DNA of 64,000 bases from Aphrocallistes beatrix (GCA_963281255.1 OY725495.1:2480001-2544000); one strand, 5' to 3'; counted from the first letter of the stretch, positions 1 to 10,734 are shown. Notes: generated by a model not told the origin, from the letters alone. Made by a program: numbers and translations.

Positions 1-507
1 ATTAGCTCTCACATTTTCCTCGAACACACTAAATTTGTAGAAATATAGGATGTTTAGATCAGTATATATTGAGAACCATTCCGATCAGATTTTTGGTGAT
101 GTGAAAAAAAGTGCCATTCTGGGTGATTTTGCAAAATATACCTAATTTGAACACGTGAGATAATAACTTTATCTCGTTTCTGATAATGATTTCAATGGAT
201 TTGTGAAATAATTTCATGGTGAATGGAAGGTATCTGGTGCTAAATCGTCATGGAATATCGATTATAGAGACCTTTTTTTGCAGAAGCAGTGGCCCTGATT
301 CTCGAATTTCGCTGCGCGCCAGGACACATATTTTCTCCACAAAACTGACCATACAAAACACAGTTCTAGGTCTTAGACTCGAAAAATCTTTTAAAACATT
401 GAGAATATTTGAATTACAATCTTTAAAGACCATAATAACTAAGATTGTTTGAGTATAAGAAATTTTATACCTAATCAAGCTTGGGAAAGAACTTAAAAGC
501 CACCCTG
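1..507. mobile_element. Mariner-type MITE, truncated by window start
   Basis: This is the right part of a MITE family whose complete copy lies at 38516-39273. It ends in CCACCCTG followed by TA, the inverted complement of the CAGGGTGG terminus. The inner sequence (aggacacat, ctccac, gaccataataactaag blocks) matches the complete copy almost base for base. No protein of its own is credible; the short open frames in it are chance frames inside the repeat. Confidence 0.75.
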
Positions 508-522
508 TAATTACCAAAAAGA

Positions 523-626
523 TTTTGTATTAGCTTCTATGTGTGAGAGCTTTTCCGGTCCCTAAAAGTGACCCGATTAAGCGATTGACCCGATTAAACA
601 GTGACCCTATATAGCGGAGTCGACTG
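523..626. mobile_element. Pogo/Tigger-like MITE, right half
   Basis: This sequence matches the right half of the 187-188 bp MITEs at 23331-23518 and 32904-33090 and ends in GCGGAGTCGACTG followed by TA. The left half is missing; it abuts the end of the previous MITE directly. Confidence 0.7.
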
Positions 627-930
627 TATTCGAATCTAAGGCTAAGAACTGTGTTTTGTACGGTGAAGTTTTTGAAAGAAAAATGCGTCATGACTCATTG
701 CAAAATCGCGAATCAGAGCTCACTGCTTGTGTTAAAATGTCTTCATAATTGATATTACATGACGATTTAATCCCAGATACCATTCATTCACCATGGAAAT
801 AATTCACAAATCCACTGAATTCATTATCATAAATGAGAAAAAGTTGTTCATTTACAATTCAAATTAGGTAAATTTACTAATAACCCAAAATAGCAATTTT
901 GCAAATCGCAAAAAAAGTATTTGCACACTT
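627..930. repeat. Second fragment of the CAGGGTGG MITE family
   Basis: This stretch is colinear with about 38640-38930 of the complete MITE (blocks around ctgcttgtgt, tcttcataat, catttcaccatgg). It is therefore an inner fragment in the opposite orientation to the piece at 1-507. From 931 to about 1055 I see only AT-rich sequence plus a short piece (about 958-1010) that also occurs inverted at 32410-32490. Confidence 0.6.
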
Positions 931-1054
931 CATTATCTTACGTGCATTTAATACTAAAATGGGTCTATTCATGAAGATTAAAACTCCGAAACAGTAAGTG
1001 ATACAACTAATCGGGTTTCGCTGTCAGAACTTCATTAGTGTGAAAAATTGTTTT

Positions 1055-1205
1055 CCATTTTTTTGCAGAGGTGTAAAAATTTCGCTTAGATTTTCGAACT
1101 TAATCATAGATTCATCATTTGACGCCTACATGCCAATTTCGTATCTCTACGACTTACCAATTCTTCAATCAATTCGCTAAAACAAACAAACAAACAAAAA
1201 AATCC
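1055..1205 (-). mobile_element. Divergent Helitron fragment (subfamily 2)
   Basis: It contains the inverted form of the Helitron start region (CAATTCTTCAATCAATTCG) followed by a CAAA-rich simple repeat and AAAATCCTAGCAT. The same arrangement occurs in forward orientation at 37560-37740, so the two define a second, more diverged subfamily of the main Helitron. Confidence 0.5.
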
Positions 1206-2023
1206 TAGCATTTGTTTCAAAATTATTGCCGTACTGCACGAAATCATAAAAGTTATTTTATTTATATTAGCTTCCATCAGAGCTTACTGAAAACAAGTTA
1301 GATCATATTTTTTGACCATAAATTAAGTTTAAACGACAAAAACACAAAATATTATAATAATTTGGGAAACAATTTAAAAAATATTTACTTGTTATTTCTT
1401 TGAGAATGGATGTCCAAATAGACAAACTTGAAGTCCGTAACAGGGCAATATGCATGTTACTAAGTGGTAAGACACAGCTAAATATTGCTAACATGTTGGA
1501 GAAAGATATCAGAACCATTCAAAGATGGTGGTCAAGATACCAGGAGAACCAGATGCTTCAGCATCGAACCGGACGTCCAAAAAAGCTCGATAGGGTCTCT
1601 AAGATTGTCATTTCGAAATCTTTGGGTAAAAGCCACAAGTCAACGAGGAATTTGGCAAAGAAACTTACCAGCATGGGCAATCCTGTTTCAAAAGACACTG
1701 TTCATCGGTATTTGACTAAGGAATTTTCTGTTTACCCTTACAAGCGACGAAAATGCCCAAAATTGACCGCCAAACAGAAGGATAACAGAGTAAAATTTTA
1801 AGATAAGGTAGATTGGTCTGTTGAAGACTGGAGACTTATACTCAGCGTCCGTATTCACTAAGAACTTAAGATCGAACTTAAGGTTGGTATTCACTAAGAT
1901 TCAAGTTCGATCTTAAGACCGAACTTAAGACCGAACTTTAAGCAACCTAGAGAGTCTTAAGTATTGTAATTGATTCGATTTTCACTAATTACTCCTTAAA
2001 TGTCGTTCAAACTTACTTCTATC

Positions 2024-2640
2024 CAGGGCCGGCGACAGGGGGGGTAGCTTGGGGTAAAACCGGAGGGCCCGTGGTAAATAGGGTCCCGGGGTAAATAGGG
2101 GCCCCCAGGAGAATTCGAATTTGAAGTTAAATTAAGCGTATCTCTTACCAATTAAATACCTTGACTCGCTAAATAAATCAGTATTATAACTATTTGTATG
2201 GGGAATTATGGAGTGTACGAATACTTTTGTTCAGGCAGTGTATATTGTCGAGATTTCAACTTGTGGAGACTCTAAAATTGGAGTACCTTCAAAATCAAGC
2301 TGATACTGTTGCTATTGGAATTTCATTGTTCTCAGCTGGTGCTTGAAAAAGATCAACAGCACCTGTAATTTCGCTAAAAGCAAGGATGTTTTGAAACATC
2401 TCTGTTTCCCGATCTGCAGAGTCAGAAATACTTCTATCTGCTGATATAATTGCATATCCTCGTCTTCTACCTGTCCAGCAGTGTTTGTACCCCCTCAAGT
2501 CTTTCTGGCTTCCTGTTTTTGTCAGCAGAATTTCCTGAGCCTCTCAAAATCTCACCTGCTGATTCAATTTCATTAATGAGACTGCACTCTTCTTCTCTGG
2601 TCTAATTTGCTTTGCGGCGTTTGTCCATTTGGTTTGGTAT
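2024..2640. mobile_element. hAT-like non-autonomous fragment with a Tc1-type MITE end
   Basis: It begins with CAGGGCCGGCGACAGGGGGG, a terminus shared with the MITEs at 62561 and 59967 and typical of hAT-like ends. The G-rich run (2035-2108) is followed at about 2105-2252 by one arm of a Tc1-type MITE (ending CGAATACTTTTGTTCAGGCA) that is complete at 25606-26070. From 2640 back to about 2290 on the minus strand there is a decayed reading frame starting MDKRRKAN with many stops; I could not assign it to a family. Confidence 0.45.
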
Positions 2641-2649
2641 TGTTAATGC

Positions 2650-3186
2650 AAGTACTCAGCAGCAATTTATATACACGGAAGAACGCCGACTTACCATAAC
2701 CACTAATGACACCAATTATTTTCGTAATACCAAATGATGCAAATTTTAACGTCGCTAGAGTTCAATTTATTCTATTTCTCATATCCAGTGTTTAAATTTT
2801 GTTTAAGAGAGGTTTTCATGTTACATTATACAAAGACACTTATTTATATGTTTTGTTTAATATAATATTATGAATGCATGAGATACAACTTATGCTCTTT
2901 GATAGCTCTTCCTTTGATATTGACTAGTGTAGAATAATTATAGATTACATGCATAAAACATTGAATTTCATAATAGAATTCAATCAAGTCAAAACAAGAT
3001 TCACCACAGGAGATATTGTAAGAGACTCACCAGGCATTCCAAACAACAACAACATAGATAGAAGCTATATCTTACAGGAGTGGGTTAATCAACCTTCTTT
3101 GCTCCTAATATTTTGACATTAATTTCCCCAATTTTGTTCAAAATGAAGAAATATAGTTTATTTTTACTAGATTAATAATAAATGTT
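2650..3186. other. No recognisable gene
   Basis: AT-rich sequence inside the Harbinger-like element. I see no coding signal, terminal repeat or family match to the rest of the window. Confidence 0.5.
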
Positions 3187-4711
3187 GGCTATTGGCTATC
3201 AAATGGAATTACTTTCAAATGTTTAGCCATAGCCTACTGTATATAAGGCCTCACAGTAACTTGCGGATTTGGGACTAGGGATGCGGAGGAAGACCGTTGA
3301 ACTAATACATGAGCTGCTTAAATCAATTACAAAGTACAATAGAGCTTATGAATGTATTATCAGCATATATAAATATGGTATCAAAGTACCCATATCCGTT
3401 GTTAAAAATTTGATTAGTCACCATATGGTTGCGCAATAAGTTATATTTGTGACAAATTTGGTGATTTTCAGAAGCCGTTTAGGGGCACTTCTAAGTGTTT
3501 TTATTGTAAAATTTTTTGCAAAGAACTGAGATGTGAATGGGTTAATACGACAAATTTGGAATTTTTTCATGGAATGTTGCTACATTCCAGTGTTGCTATG
3601 GAAACGTGTTTTGGTCAGTTGGCGTTATATCTTGAAAACTGCAATAGCTACACATTCAAATGTAATTCCATTTGATAGCGAATATACTACTTCCTATTAA
3701 GTGATAATATAATTTCGACCTCTAAATTCAATAGTTTATGAGATATTCGACAATGTACCATTTTGGTCACATTTGATAATTTGTCGAATATCTCATAAAC
3801 TATTGAATTTAGAGGTCGAAATTATATTATCACTTAATAGGAAGTAGTATATTCGCTATCAAATGGAATTACATTTGAATGTGTAGCTATTGCAGTTTTC
3901 AAGATATAACGCCAACTGACCAAAACACGTTTCCATAGCAACACTGGAATGTAGCAACATTCCATGAAAAAATTCCAAATTTGTCGTATTAACCCATTCA
4001 CATCTCAGTTCTATGCGAAAAATTTACAATAAAAACACTTAGAAGTACCCTTAAACGGCCTCTGAAAATCACCAAATTTGTCACAAGTATAACCTATTGC
4101 GCAACCATATGGTGACTCATCAAATTTTTAACAACGGATATGGGTACTTTGATACCATATTTATATATGCTGATAATACATTCCTAAGCTTTATTGTGCT
4201 TTGTAAATGATTTAAGGCAGCTCATGTATTAGTTCAACGGTCTTCCTCTGCATCCCTAGTCCCAAATCCGCAAGTTACTGTGAGGCCTTATATACAGTAG
4301 GCTATGGTTTAGCTATCGCGGTTCTCAAGATATAACCCCAACTGACCAAAACACGTTTCCATAGCAACACTGGAATGTGGCAACATTCCATGAAAAAAAT
4401 CCTTTTTTCGTATTAACCCATTCACATCTCAGTTCTATGCGAAAAATTTTATAGTAAAAACACTTAGAAGTGCCTCTAAAAGCCCTCTGAAAATCAACAA
4501 ATTTGTCGCAAATATCACCTATTGCGCAACCATATGGTGACTAATCTAAATTTTAACAATGGATATGGGTACCTTGACACCATATTTATATATGCTGGTA
4601 ATACATTCCTAAGCTCTATTGTGCTTTGTTAATGATTTAAGGCAGCTCATGTATTAGTTCAACCATTTTCTAACGCATCCTTCAAGTTACTCTGAGGCCT
4701 TATATTTAGTA
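3187..4711. mobile_element. Outer truncated foldback copy, split by an inner copy
   Basis: Two pieces (3187-3226 and 4308-4711) join across the inner foldback element to give the second arm of the same family. They pass through CTATCAAATGGAATTAC and CTATCGCGGTTCTCAAG, and the outer copy ends in AGGCCTTATATTTAGTAGG. Its first arm is missing. The family has therefore inserted into itself. Confidence 0.75.
3227..4307. mobile_element. Complete foldback (giant palindrome) element, 1081 bp
   Basis: The element runs from CCATAGCCTACTGTATATAA to its exact complement. Its two arms of about 510 bp are nearly identical and meet around a small spacer near 3760 (ACAATGTACCATTTTGGTC). It is flanked by a 5-bp target duplication TTTAG (3222-3226 and 4308-4312). 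It has no coding potential. A second full copy is at 61488-62540 and fragments are at 14911 and 35860. The superfamily is not clear to me. Confidence 0.85.
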
Positions 4712-5397
4712 GGCTATGCCCTAACGTTATTTCTAAGTTCGATCTTAAGATCGATCTTAGTGCTTAAGATTTAGTGAATACGGCTGCTGGTCAGATTAAT
4801 CCCCCATTTAAGCTATATCATCCATCTAATGTACAAAACGATCGAATCTGAGCCAAAGATAATAGCAAAATTCCTCCTCGCGAAACTTAAATTTCTTTCG
4901 AAATTAATGTTTTAGGGCATGATGAGCTTCCAAGCACTGTCAAAACCTTCCTTCCCCCGAAGCAATAAATGCAACGTATTATGTAGATGAAATTCTAGAA
5001 AAACCATGTCTTATTGCAATGAAAAGATCTGCTAGTAATGAGTCAGTTCTAAGAAGGAAAATGTTGCACGATATGTCAAAAGCAGTGTTCATGCATGATG
5101 AGGTCCAGCCCATACCGCGAAAAGCACTCAAGAATGGTGTAGACATCGGTTAAACGCTTTTTTGGGAGACAGCAGTGACCGGAGTATTCCCCCTATCTCA
5201 ATCCTATTCAGAATCTGTGGTCGATTTTGCAAAATAAACTTGATGAAATGCATCCTTCAACTAATCTGTAACAGCTAAAAATTCAACTACAAAATGCTTG
5301 GTCATTAATCGAGCCAGGTATTTTGGAGAGATTGGCTGACGGAATGCCAGAACGCATTCATTAATGCATTGAATTGAAATGAGAATATATAGGAAAA

Positions 5398-5848
5398 TCC
5401 TTATAATTAAAACTCGATTAGTCTGTATATATGTGCGGTACTATACAAGTATATATATATCTGTAACGAATTGATTGAAGAAACTACCCGGCGCGCAGAA
5501 AACCGATTTTTAGCATGTGGGAGTATTTTGGCTATGGCTCCACTAAGTTCTGACCTCACACCAAAATGTCGACTCATCGTGGAATTATGACGTCATTGTC
5601 ACCTTTTTATAATTAGAATTTTCAGTTTTTCGACAATAACTTAGCCCTTTTAGGTGATAGAAGGCTGAAAGAAGGCTTTGTTATGACGTCATCATTACGC
5701 ATTTTATAAATTGACAAATTTGGTGATTTTTCGTGCGATATCGATTATAACAGTAGGCCAGACGTATTTAGAGATGCTATCTCCCTTATAATTAATCAAT
5801 GTGACCCCAGGCGCCAAAGCCGCCTACGGCCGCGCAGCACACAAAGAG
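5398..5848 (+). mobile_element. Helitron copy, degraded 3' end
   Basis: It starts TCCTTATAATTAAAACTCG after an A, has a TA-rich tract, then TCTGTAACGAATTGATTGAAG and the usual body. The GC-rich 3' hairpin is decayed (CGCGCAGCACACAAAG) and no clean end is seen. Confidence 0.8.
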
Positions 5849-5900
5849 AATCCTAGCATTTTACACCCAAAAATAACCTACCATTTTAATTTATAAGATA

Positions 5901-6436
5901 CAAGCGCGCTTCGCTTGCTTGCGCTGCGCGGCTGTAAGACACTGCGTGTCCGCCGGAGGCTCCCTTCGGTCGCCTGGAGGTGAGACTGTTTAATTATAAG
6001 GGAGATATCATCTCTAAATATGTCCATCTTAGTTTTAAAATCGATATCACTCGAAAAATCACCAAATTTGTCAATTTTTAAAATTTTGATGAGTAATGAT
6101 GACGTCCTAACAAAGTGATGAGTCGTCATTTTTTGATGATAGTCGCATCATATGTGAGCTATATTAATATACACATTCGTTTAAAATTTCAGCCTTCTAT
6201 CTCCTATAATGGCTGAGTTGTGCTCGAATAACTGTATTGCTTAACTTTTAAAAATGTGACAATGACGTCATAATCCCATGATGAGTCGACATCTTGGTCT
6301 GAGCTCAGAACTTACTGGAGCCATAGCCAAATACTCCCACATGGCAAAATCAGCTTTCTGCGCCCGGCAGTTTCTTCAATCAATTCGTTACATATATATA
6401 TATACATATAGATTAATCGAGTTTTAATAGTAAGGA
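5901..6436 (-). mobile_element. Complete non-autonomous Helitron, 536 bp
   Basis: Inverted copy. The plus strand reads A|CAAGCGCGCTTCGCTTGC at the left (3' hairpin end) and TTTTAATAGTAAGGA|T at the right (5' end). It is flanked by A and T with no target duplication, as expected for Helitrons. It encodes no Rep/helicase. It carries the AP-1/CRE-like motifs common to the family. Confidence 0.9.
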
Positions 6437-6559
6437 TATTAAATCTGTCAAGTAATTATTTAGAATTCTAGATTATATATAATTATAGTGTTCTATATCC
6501 TAGGGAAATTCTACTACCCAGAATTATTCAAAAATGTTCAAATATCAATATTTGAATGA

Positions 6560-7400
6560 GTTCCCTTAGACTCTATCACCATTTTGCAACGGTGTGGCAT
6601 TGACTCCCAAAATGTTTCAGAAACTCTAGTTCTGTAAGCCCCAAAGATTTTAATTCTTTTATCGATTTTGGTCCTTTCTTAGTTAGTTTTTGCTTTATCA
6701 AACGAAACAGATTCTCGATCGGATTTAAATCTTTGTGAATGCCAAGGTATCTTTTTAGAGACATTAGACGCAATCCAATCACTGGTTAGCCGTGAAGTGT
6801 GCTTTGGATCGTCGTCCACGATTAATCTCCAGTTGCTCGAAACAATTCGTTAGCCTCCGTTAGTAAATACCCCTCCATTATTTGGTTAAACAATCTGCTA
6901 CCCATATTCTCCTTTAAAATGCAAATTGGGAAAACTCTCATTGAGCAGAAAGCAGCCCAGACATTTATCTTCGAGGAATGTTTTAGTGGTAGGGCTGATT
7001 CTTTTTTGGCCTTTTTTGTCCACATCCTAATTTTTTCTTTCGAAAGCCAAACCGACATTTCGTTAACAAAAATTGTTTTCGCTCACTAATTCTTGAGGTA
7101 TCTGTACTTTTTAGCCCATTTCACCCGCATTGTTTTATGATTCTCCGTGAGCAGTGGAGATTGAGTAGGGTAGGGTTTACTGTAGTTTATATTCCGTAGG
7201 CTACTTAGTACAGTCTCATGTGAGACCCTTAGTTGAAAGTTCGAAGAGATTCAGCGGAGAAGTAAGTTTATGTCTAATATAGGCACTAATATTCCTTTTT
7301 ATTGAATTTCTTTGGGCACGTGGTCTCCCAGCGCCAAGGTTATTGCGAAAACTTTACCCATTTTTTACCCGTCTCTTAACGTTGTACACTGTGGCAAGGC
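6560..7400 (-). pseudogene. Tc1-like transposase remnant
   Basis: Read on the minus strand, the remnant begins near 7400 with a helix-turn-helix tail (LATVYNVKRRV-like, with errors) and an R-rich linker. It then has a first catalytic block near 7060 (NEMSVWLSKEKIRMWTKKAK), a second block near 6815 (IVDDDPKHTS) and the C-terminal block near 6720 (HKDLNPIENLFRLIKQKL). The DLNPIENL motif carries the third catalytic glutamate of DD34E Tc1 elements. Several frameshifts and stops separate these blocks, so it is dead. It groups by motif with the intact transposase at 44757-45734 (shared W.K.K..MWTK.) rather than with the one at 48104. It lies between two Helitrons. Confidence 0.85.
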
Positions 7401-7419
7401 TGACAACAACTGACAACAG

Positions 7420-7928
7420 TATATATATATATATCTGTAACGAATTGATTGAAGAAACTGCCGGTCATAGAATGCTAATTTTTGGCATGTGGCAGTTTTT
7501 TGGCTATGGCTCCAGTAAGTTCTGAGCTCAGAGCAAAATGTCGACTCATCATGGAATTATGACGTCATTGTCACATTTTTGAAAGTTAAGCAACACAGTT
7601 ATTCGAGCATAACTCAGCCATTATAGGAGATAGATGGTTGAAATTTTAATATAATATGTATACTAACATACCTCACATATGATGTAACTATCATCAAAAA
7701 ATGATGACTCATCACTTTGTTATTACGTCATCATTACTCATCAATATTTTAAAAATTGATAAATTTGGTGATTTTTCGTGCGATATAGATTATAACAGCA
7801 GGACAGACGTATTTAGAGATGTTATCTCCCTTATAATTAACCAATGTGACCCCAGGCGACCGAAGGGAGCCTCCGGCGGACACAAAGTGTCCGCCAGCCG
7901 CGCAGCGCAAGCAAGCGAAGCGCGCTTG
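7420..7928 (+). mobile_element. Helitron copy 1 of a head-to-tail pair (5' end missing)
   Basis: It starts inside the (TA)n tract, continues with TCTGTAACGAATTGATTGAAG, and ends at GCGAAGCGCGCTTG (7928). The first 26 bp are absent. The next Helitron starts at 7929 with no base in between. Confidence 0.85.
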
Positions 7929-8463
7929 TCCTTACTATTAAAACTTGATTAATGTTTATATTTATATATCTGTAACGAATTGATTGAAGAAACTGCCGGG
8001 GGCAGAAAGCTGATTTTTGGCATGTGAGAGTATTTTTGCTATGGCTCCAGTAAGTTCTGAGTTCAGAGCAAAATGTCGACTCATCATGGAATTATGACGT
8101 CATTGTCACATTTTTACAAGTTAAGCAACACAGTTATTCGAGCATAACTCAGCCATTATAGGAGATAGAAGGCTGAAATTTTAATAGAATCTGTATACTA
8201 ACACGTCTCACATATGATGCAACTATCATCAAAAAATGATGACTCATCACTTTGTTATGACTTCATCATTACTCATCAAAATTTTAAAAATTGACAAATT
8301 TGGTGATTTTTGAGTGATATCGATTTTAAAACTAAGATGGACATATTTAGAGATGATATCTCCCTTATAATTAACCAATGTCACCCCTAGGCGACCGAAG
8401 GCAGCCTCTGGAGGACACAAAGTGTCCGCCAGCCGCGCAGCGCAAGCAAGCGAAGCGCGCTTG
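7929..8463 (+). mobile_element. Helitron copy 2 of a head-to-tail pair, complete
   Basis: It runs from TCCTTACTATTAAAACTTG to GCGAAGCGCGCTTG|T, 535 bp. Its start abuts the CTTG end of the preceding copy directly. The body is typical, with one mutated CRE-like site (TGACTTCA). Confidence 0.9.
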
Positions 8464-8504
8464 TTGTATTGAATTCCAATTAGCCTTTCTTAGTACAATT
8501 TAAT

Positions 8505-8600
8505 ATACAGTTGAATCCGCTTCTTCGGAACGCTTTCAGAATACAGTTTGTATCGATTATCCGATTAACGATGATTTTCTGTTTTTAAAATTATTTTCGA
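8505..8600. repeat. Decayed pogo-like MITE end
   Basis: Contains ACAGTTGAATCCGCTTCTTCG and a nearby CGATTATCCGATTAACG tract, resembling pogo/Tigger termini. No partner end is visible, so the call is weak. Confidence 0.3.
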
Positions 8601-8739
8601 CAATTTTGACCTGAGTAAGCTGCTTCACTTTTCTCAACATCATTACTAGTTATCTGAAATCATTACAGAAGATTACTAAGTGAGCATAAAAATATTTCCG
8701 ATTAGTAAATTAGTAATTACTAGAACTTTGTGGATAGTA

Positions 8740-9330
8740 AGGCCCTGAAGGGAAACACTTAGAGTAGGATGGCGGAGCATATGGTCTTGCCAGTGGATGC
8801 ATATGAAGCTGTGTCAAGCCAGGTAACATCGCTTTCTGGCGATCGTCTCTGGTAGATTCTACAACATATATCGTATTCTCTGCATATGCGATTCAATTCT
8901 TTCTAAACTTGGCTCTATTCTTTTCACTACAGCCAACTTCTCTTATTCCTTCTCAAACAAAATATGTTTACATCTGTCAGTTGCATATCTGCAGTTGCAC
9001 CAGATAGTGGGTAAGAAAACTTTCTTGTTCGACTGGGTAGTCCTGCCAGTTTATGTTGCTCATCATCCTTTGAATGTAGTGGACTCGTGACCATTTGATC
9101 GGAATCATAAGACACTTGGAAGTGAGTAGGTTCAATTGTGATGTCTACCCCAGGAGCGATGCCCTCGAATACGTTTCCTCTTGATGCTTTGGATTTTCTC
9201 TTCCAGTGGAGTTAGCTCACTTCCAGGGGGACCTCCGCCAGCTTTTTTAATCGGAGCAATATTATCGGCGATTAGTGGTTTGTGCTTGCTCAAACGATTT
9301 GATAAGCCCTATCGAATTGCAGTTGGAGCT
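8740..9330 (-). pseudogene. Myb/SANT-like (zeste-type) protein, C-terminal fragment
   Basis: On the minus strand a reading frame from about 9320 gives KAGGGPPGSELTPLEEKI, followed after a frameshift by a segment ending near 8927. The (T/A)GGGP plus acidic tail is the hallmark found downstream of the Myb/SANT-like DNA-binding domain in PIF/Harbinger accessory proteins and their host-derived relatives. The DNA-binding domain itself is not present; a Helitron 3' end (9376-9463) lies where it would be expected. The region contains at least one frameshift. An alternative is a real exon of a domesticated Myb-like gene whose other exons are outside. I judge a transposon-derived fragment more likely, because a second TGGGP protein occurs in an element at 51087-53067. 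Confidence 0.5.
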
Positions 9331-9375
9331 AGAGTTGGATATTTATTTGTATTGCGAATGCTCAATTGTACTGAA

Positions 9376-9463
9376 CCAATGTGAACCTATGCTCCTTAAG
9401 GACGCCTCTAGCGGACACAAAGTGTTTGCTATCCGCGCAGCGCATGCAAGCGAAGCGCGCTTG
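9376..9463 (+). mobile_element. Helitron 3' terminus only
   Basis: Only the last 88 bp are present, from the ACCAATGTGA block to the GCGAAGCGCGCTTG end. From 9464 to about 10130 I see AT-rich sequence without genes or matches. Confidence 0.8.
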
Positions 9464-10129
9464 TATCAAATAAGTCTTCAAATTCTTTTATTTTAGTTTC
9501 AAACCTGATGATGCTATAAATTACTATGAAATCATTGACATACTTGTAAAAAGAATAGTCACTAACAACCCAGATTCTATCACAGATCTTCCTCTAACAA
9601 TGGAATTTTAAATTGAAGAATTCAAGAAATAAATTACAAAATCTTCCATTATCAAAATACCTAGGTTCCGAACCATACGCAAGGAGAAAAATTCCCCCGT
9701 GAAGATTTGAGAACATAAAACATAGTTAATATATCATCATAATATTGCCCAGCGAGCTAATTTTTAGGCGAATTTAGTCAAATTTCTCACCTATTTTATA
9801 CATATGTATTTCATTATTAATTTCTAATTATCAAAGGAAATCTTACTCTATTATAGATTGAAACGTCAGAGACTGTTGGAAAAATCATTGTAAATAGCAA
9901 AATCTTAGGATCAAAGTGATTATTATCAATCATGTGAATCAATATATAAAGCCTGTCTATAATTATGCATGTTAGAATGAGTGTAAGATTATATATTCAA
10001 ATAATGTATGTTGATTATTCATGCAAACCCAAGAAGAATTTGCCACGAATTATAGCATGTGATACATGACTGCGATGTTACACACAATAAGATAAATTTT
10101 TTAATAATATTTAAATTTGATTTGAAGTC

Positions 10130-10482
10130 TAATATCAATCAAGGTAGATTCAATGTTCGATAGAAGTAAGTTTGAAAGACATTTATGGAGTAATTAGTGT
10201 AAATCGAATCAATTACAATACTTAAGACACCTCCCTATGTTGCTTAAAGTTCGGTCTTAACCGTAGAATGCCCAATGGGGACACAGTGTACCCGATATTG
10301 CGGATGTCTCCCAGCCATTTTCTATGGCACTGAAGCCATATAATTGCTGGGCATTCTACATTTAAGTTCGGTCTTAAGATCCAACTAAAATCTTAGTGAA
10401 TGCCAATCTTAGTGAATACGACTTAAGATCGAACTACTTAAGCACTAAGATCGATCTTAAGTTCTTGGTGAATACGGCCCCT
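10130..10482 (-). mobile_element. Harbinger-like terminal region, second copy
   Basis: Inverted match to the left end of the element at 1845-2024. It carries the same AAGTTCGGTCTTAAG subterminal repeats and the terminal GTGAATACGGCCCC. It is interrupted by a 101-bp TTAA element. The other end of this copy was not found. Confidence 0.6.
10261..10361. mobile_element. PiggyBac-like MITE, 101 bp, TTAA target
   Basis: It has inverted ends GTAGAATGCCCA / TGGGCATTCTAC and is flanked by TTAA on both sides. The uninterrupted homologous sequence at 1845-2024 has a single TTAA at this point (GGTCTTAAGTTCGG on the complement). The insertion and the TTAA duplication are therefore directly visible. Confidence 0.75.
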
Positions 10483-10734
10483 GATTTTACAGGTGTGGAG
10501 TATAAAATAAGGTGACGGTACCAGAATTAAAGAGTTGCATCTGAAATTTCTGGAATAATTATCCTAAAAATTTGAAAATTGGGAGAATAGGAAGTTTTTG
10601 AAAAGTGAGAAACATTTGTTCAATCAGTCACTGATAATATGGAATGGCAAGTTATTTCTATAGAATAGCTCTTCTTTACCAACTAATTGAGACTTTTTCC
10701 TTCTAGAATTTTGTTGTTAAAAAAATTTGTTTTT

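Larger units (their letters stand above)
1845..4786. mobile_element. PIF/Harbinger-like element with subterminal repeats
   Basis: The ends are inverted repeats: CGTATTCACTAAGAACTTAAG on the left and its complement (TTAGTGAATACGG) on the right. Several AAGTTCGATCTTAAG-type subterminal motifs sit just inside. Removing it restores the Tc1 reading frame (CTT ATA CTC TGG TCA GAT), with a CTG/CAG-like 3-bp flank, which fits the 3-bp targets of PIF/Harbinger elements. No Harbinger transposase is visible. The interior instead holds a hAT-like piece, a Tc1-type MITE end and a nested foldback element. The same terminal region recurs inverted at 10130-10482. Confidence 0.6.
1400..5366 (+). pseudogene. 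Tc1-like transposase, split by a nested element
   Basis: The N-terminal half (1400-1843) encodes a helix-turn-helix DNA-binding region of Tc1 type, including the GRPKKLD linker and a second helix-turn-helix near RNLAKKLTSMG. Coding then stops at a TAA (1799) and is cut at about 1845 by a 2.94 kb element. The reading resumes at about 4788 with a tract corresponding to the first catalytic block (SDESPFKLY in related copies). It continues to a decayed second-aspartate block near 5095 and the terminal residues near 5366. Stops and frameshifts in the second half make it non-functional. Its closest relative in the window is the transposase at 48104-49695, which shares the RVSKIVI.KSL tract. The element probably begins near 1208, where a Tc1-type end (GTTTCAAAATTATTG) is seen. 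The family call is firm; the exact ends are not. Confidence 0.85.

Noticed and set aside
2295-2498. 67-aa minus-strand frame
   Set aside because: Sits in a fragment with many stops in the longer reading; no recognisable domain.
5878-6129. Recurrent 80-90 aa open frames ending in a SRAAQASEARL-like tract (also 7701, 13848, 31661, 46144, 50583)
   Set aside because: They are frames through the Helitron 3' region. They differ by frame and length between copies and have no start or domain, so they reflect repeat sequence rather than genes.
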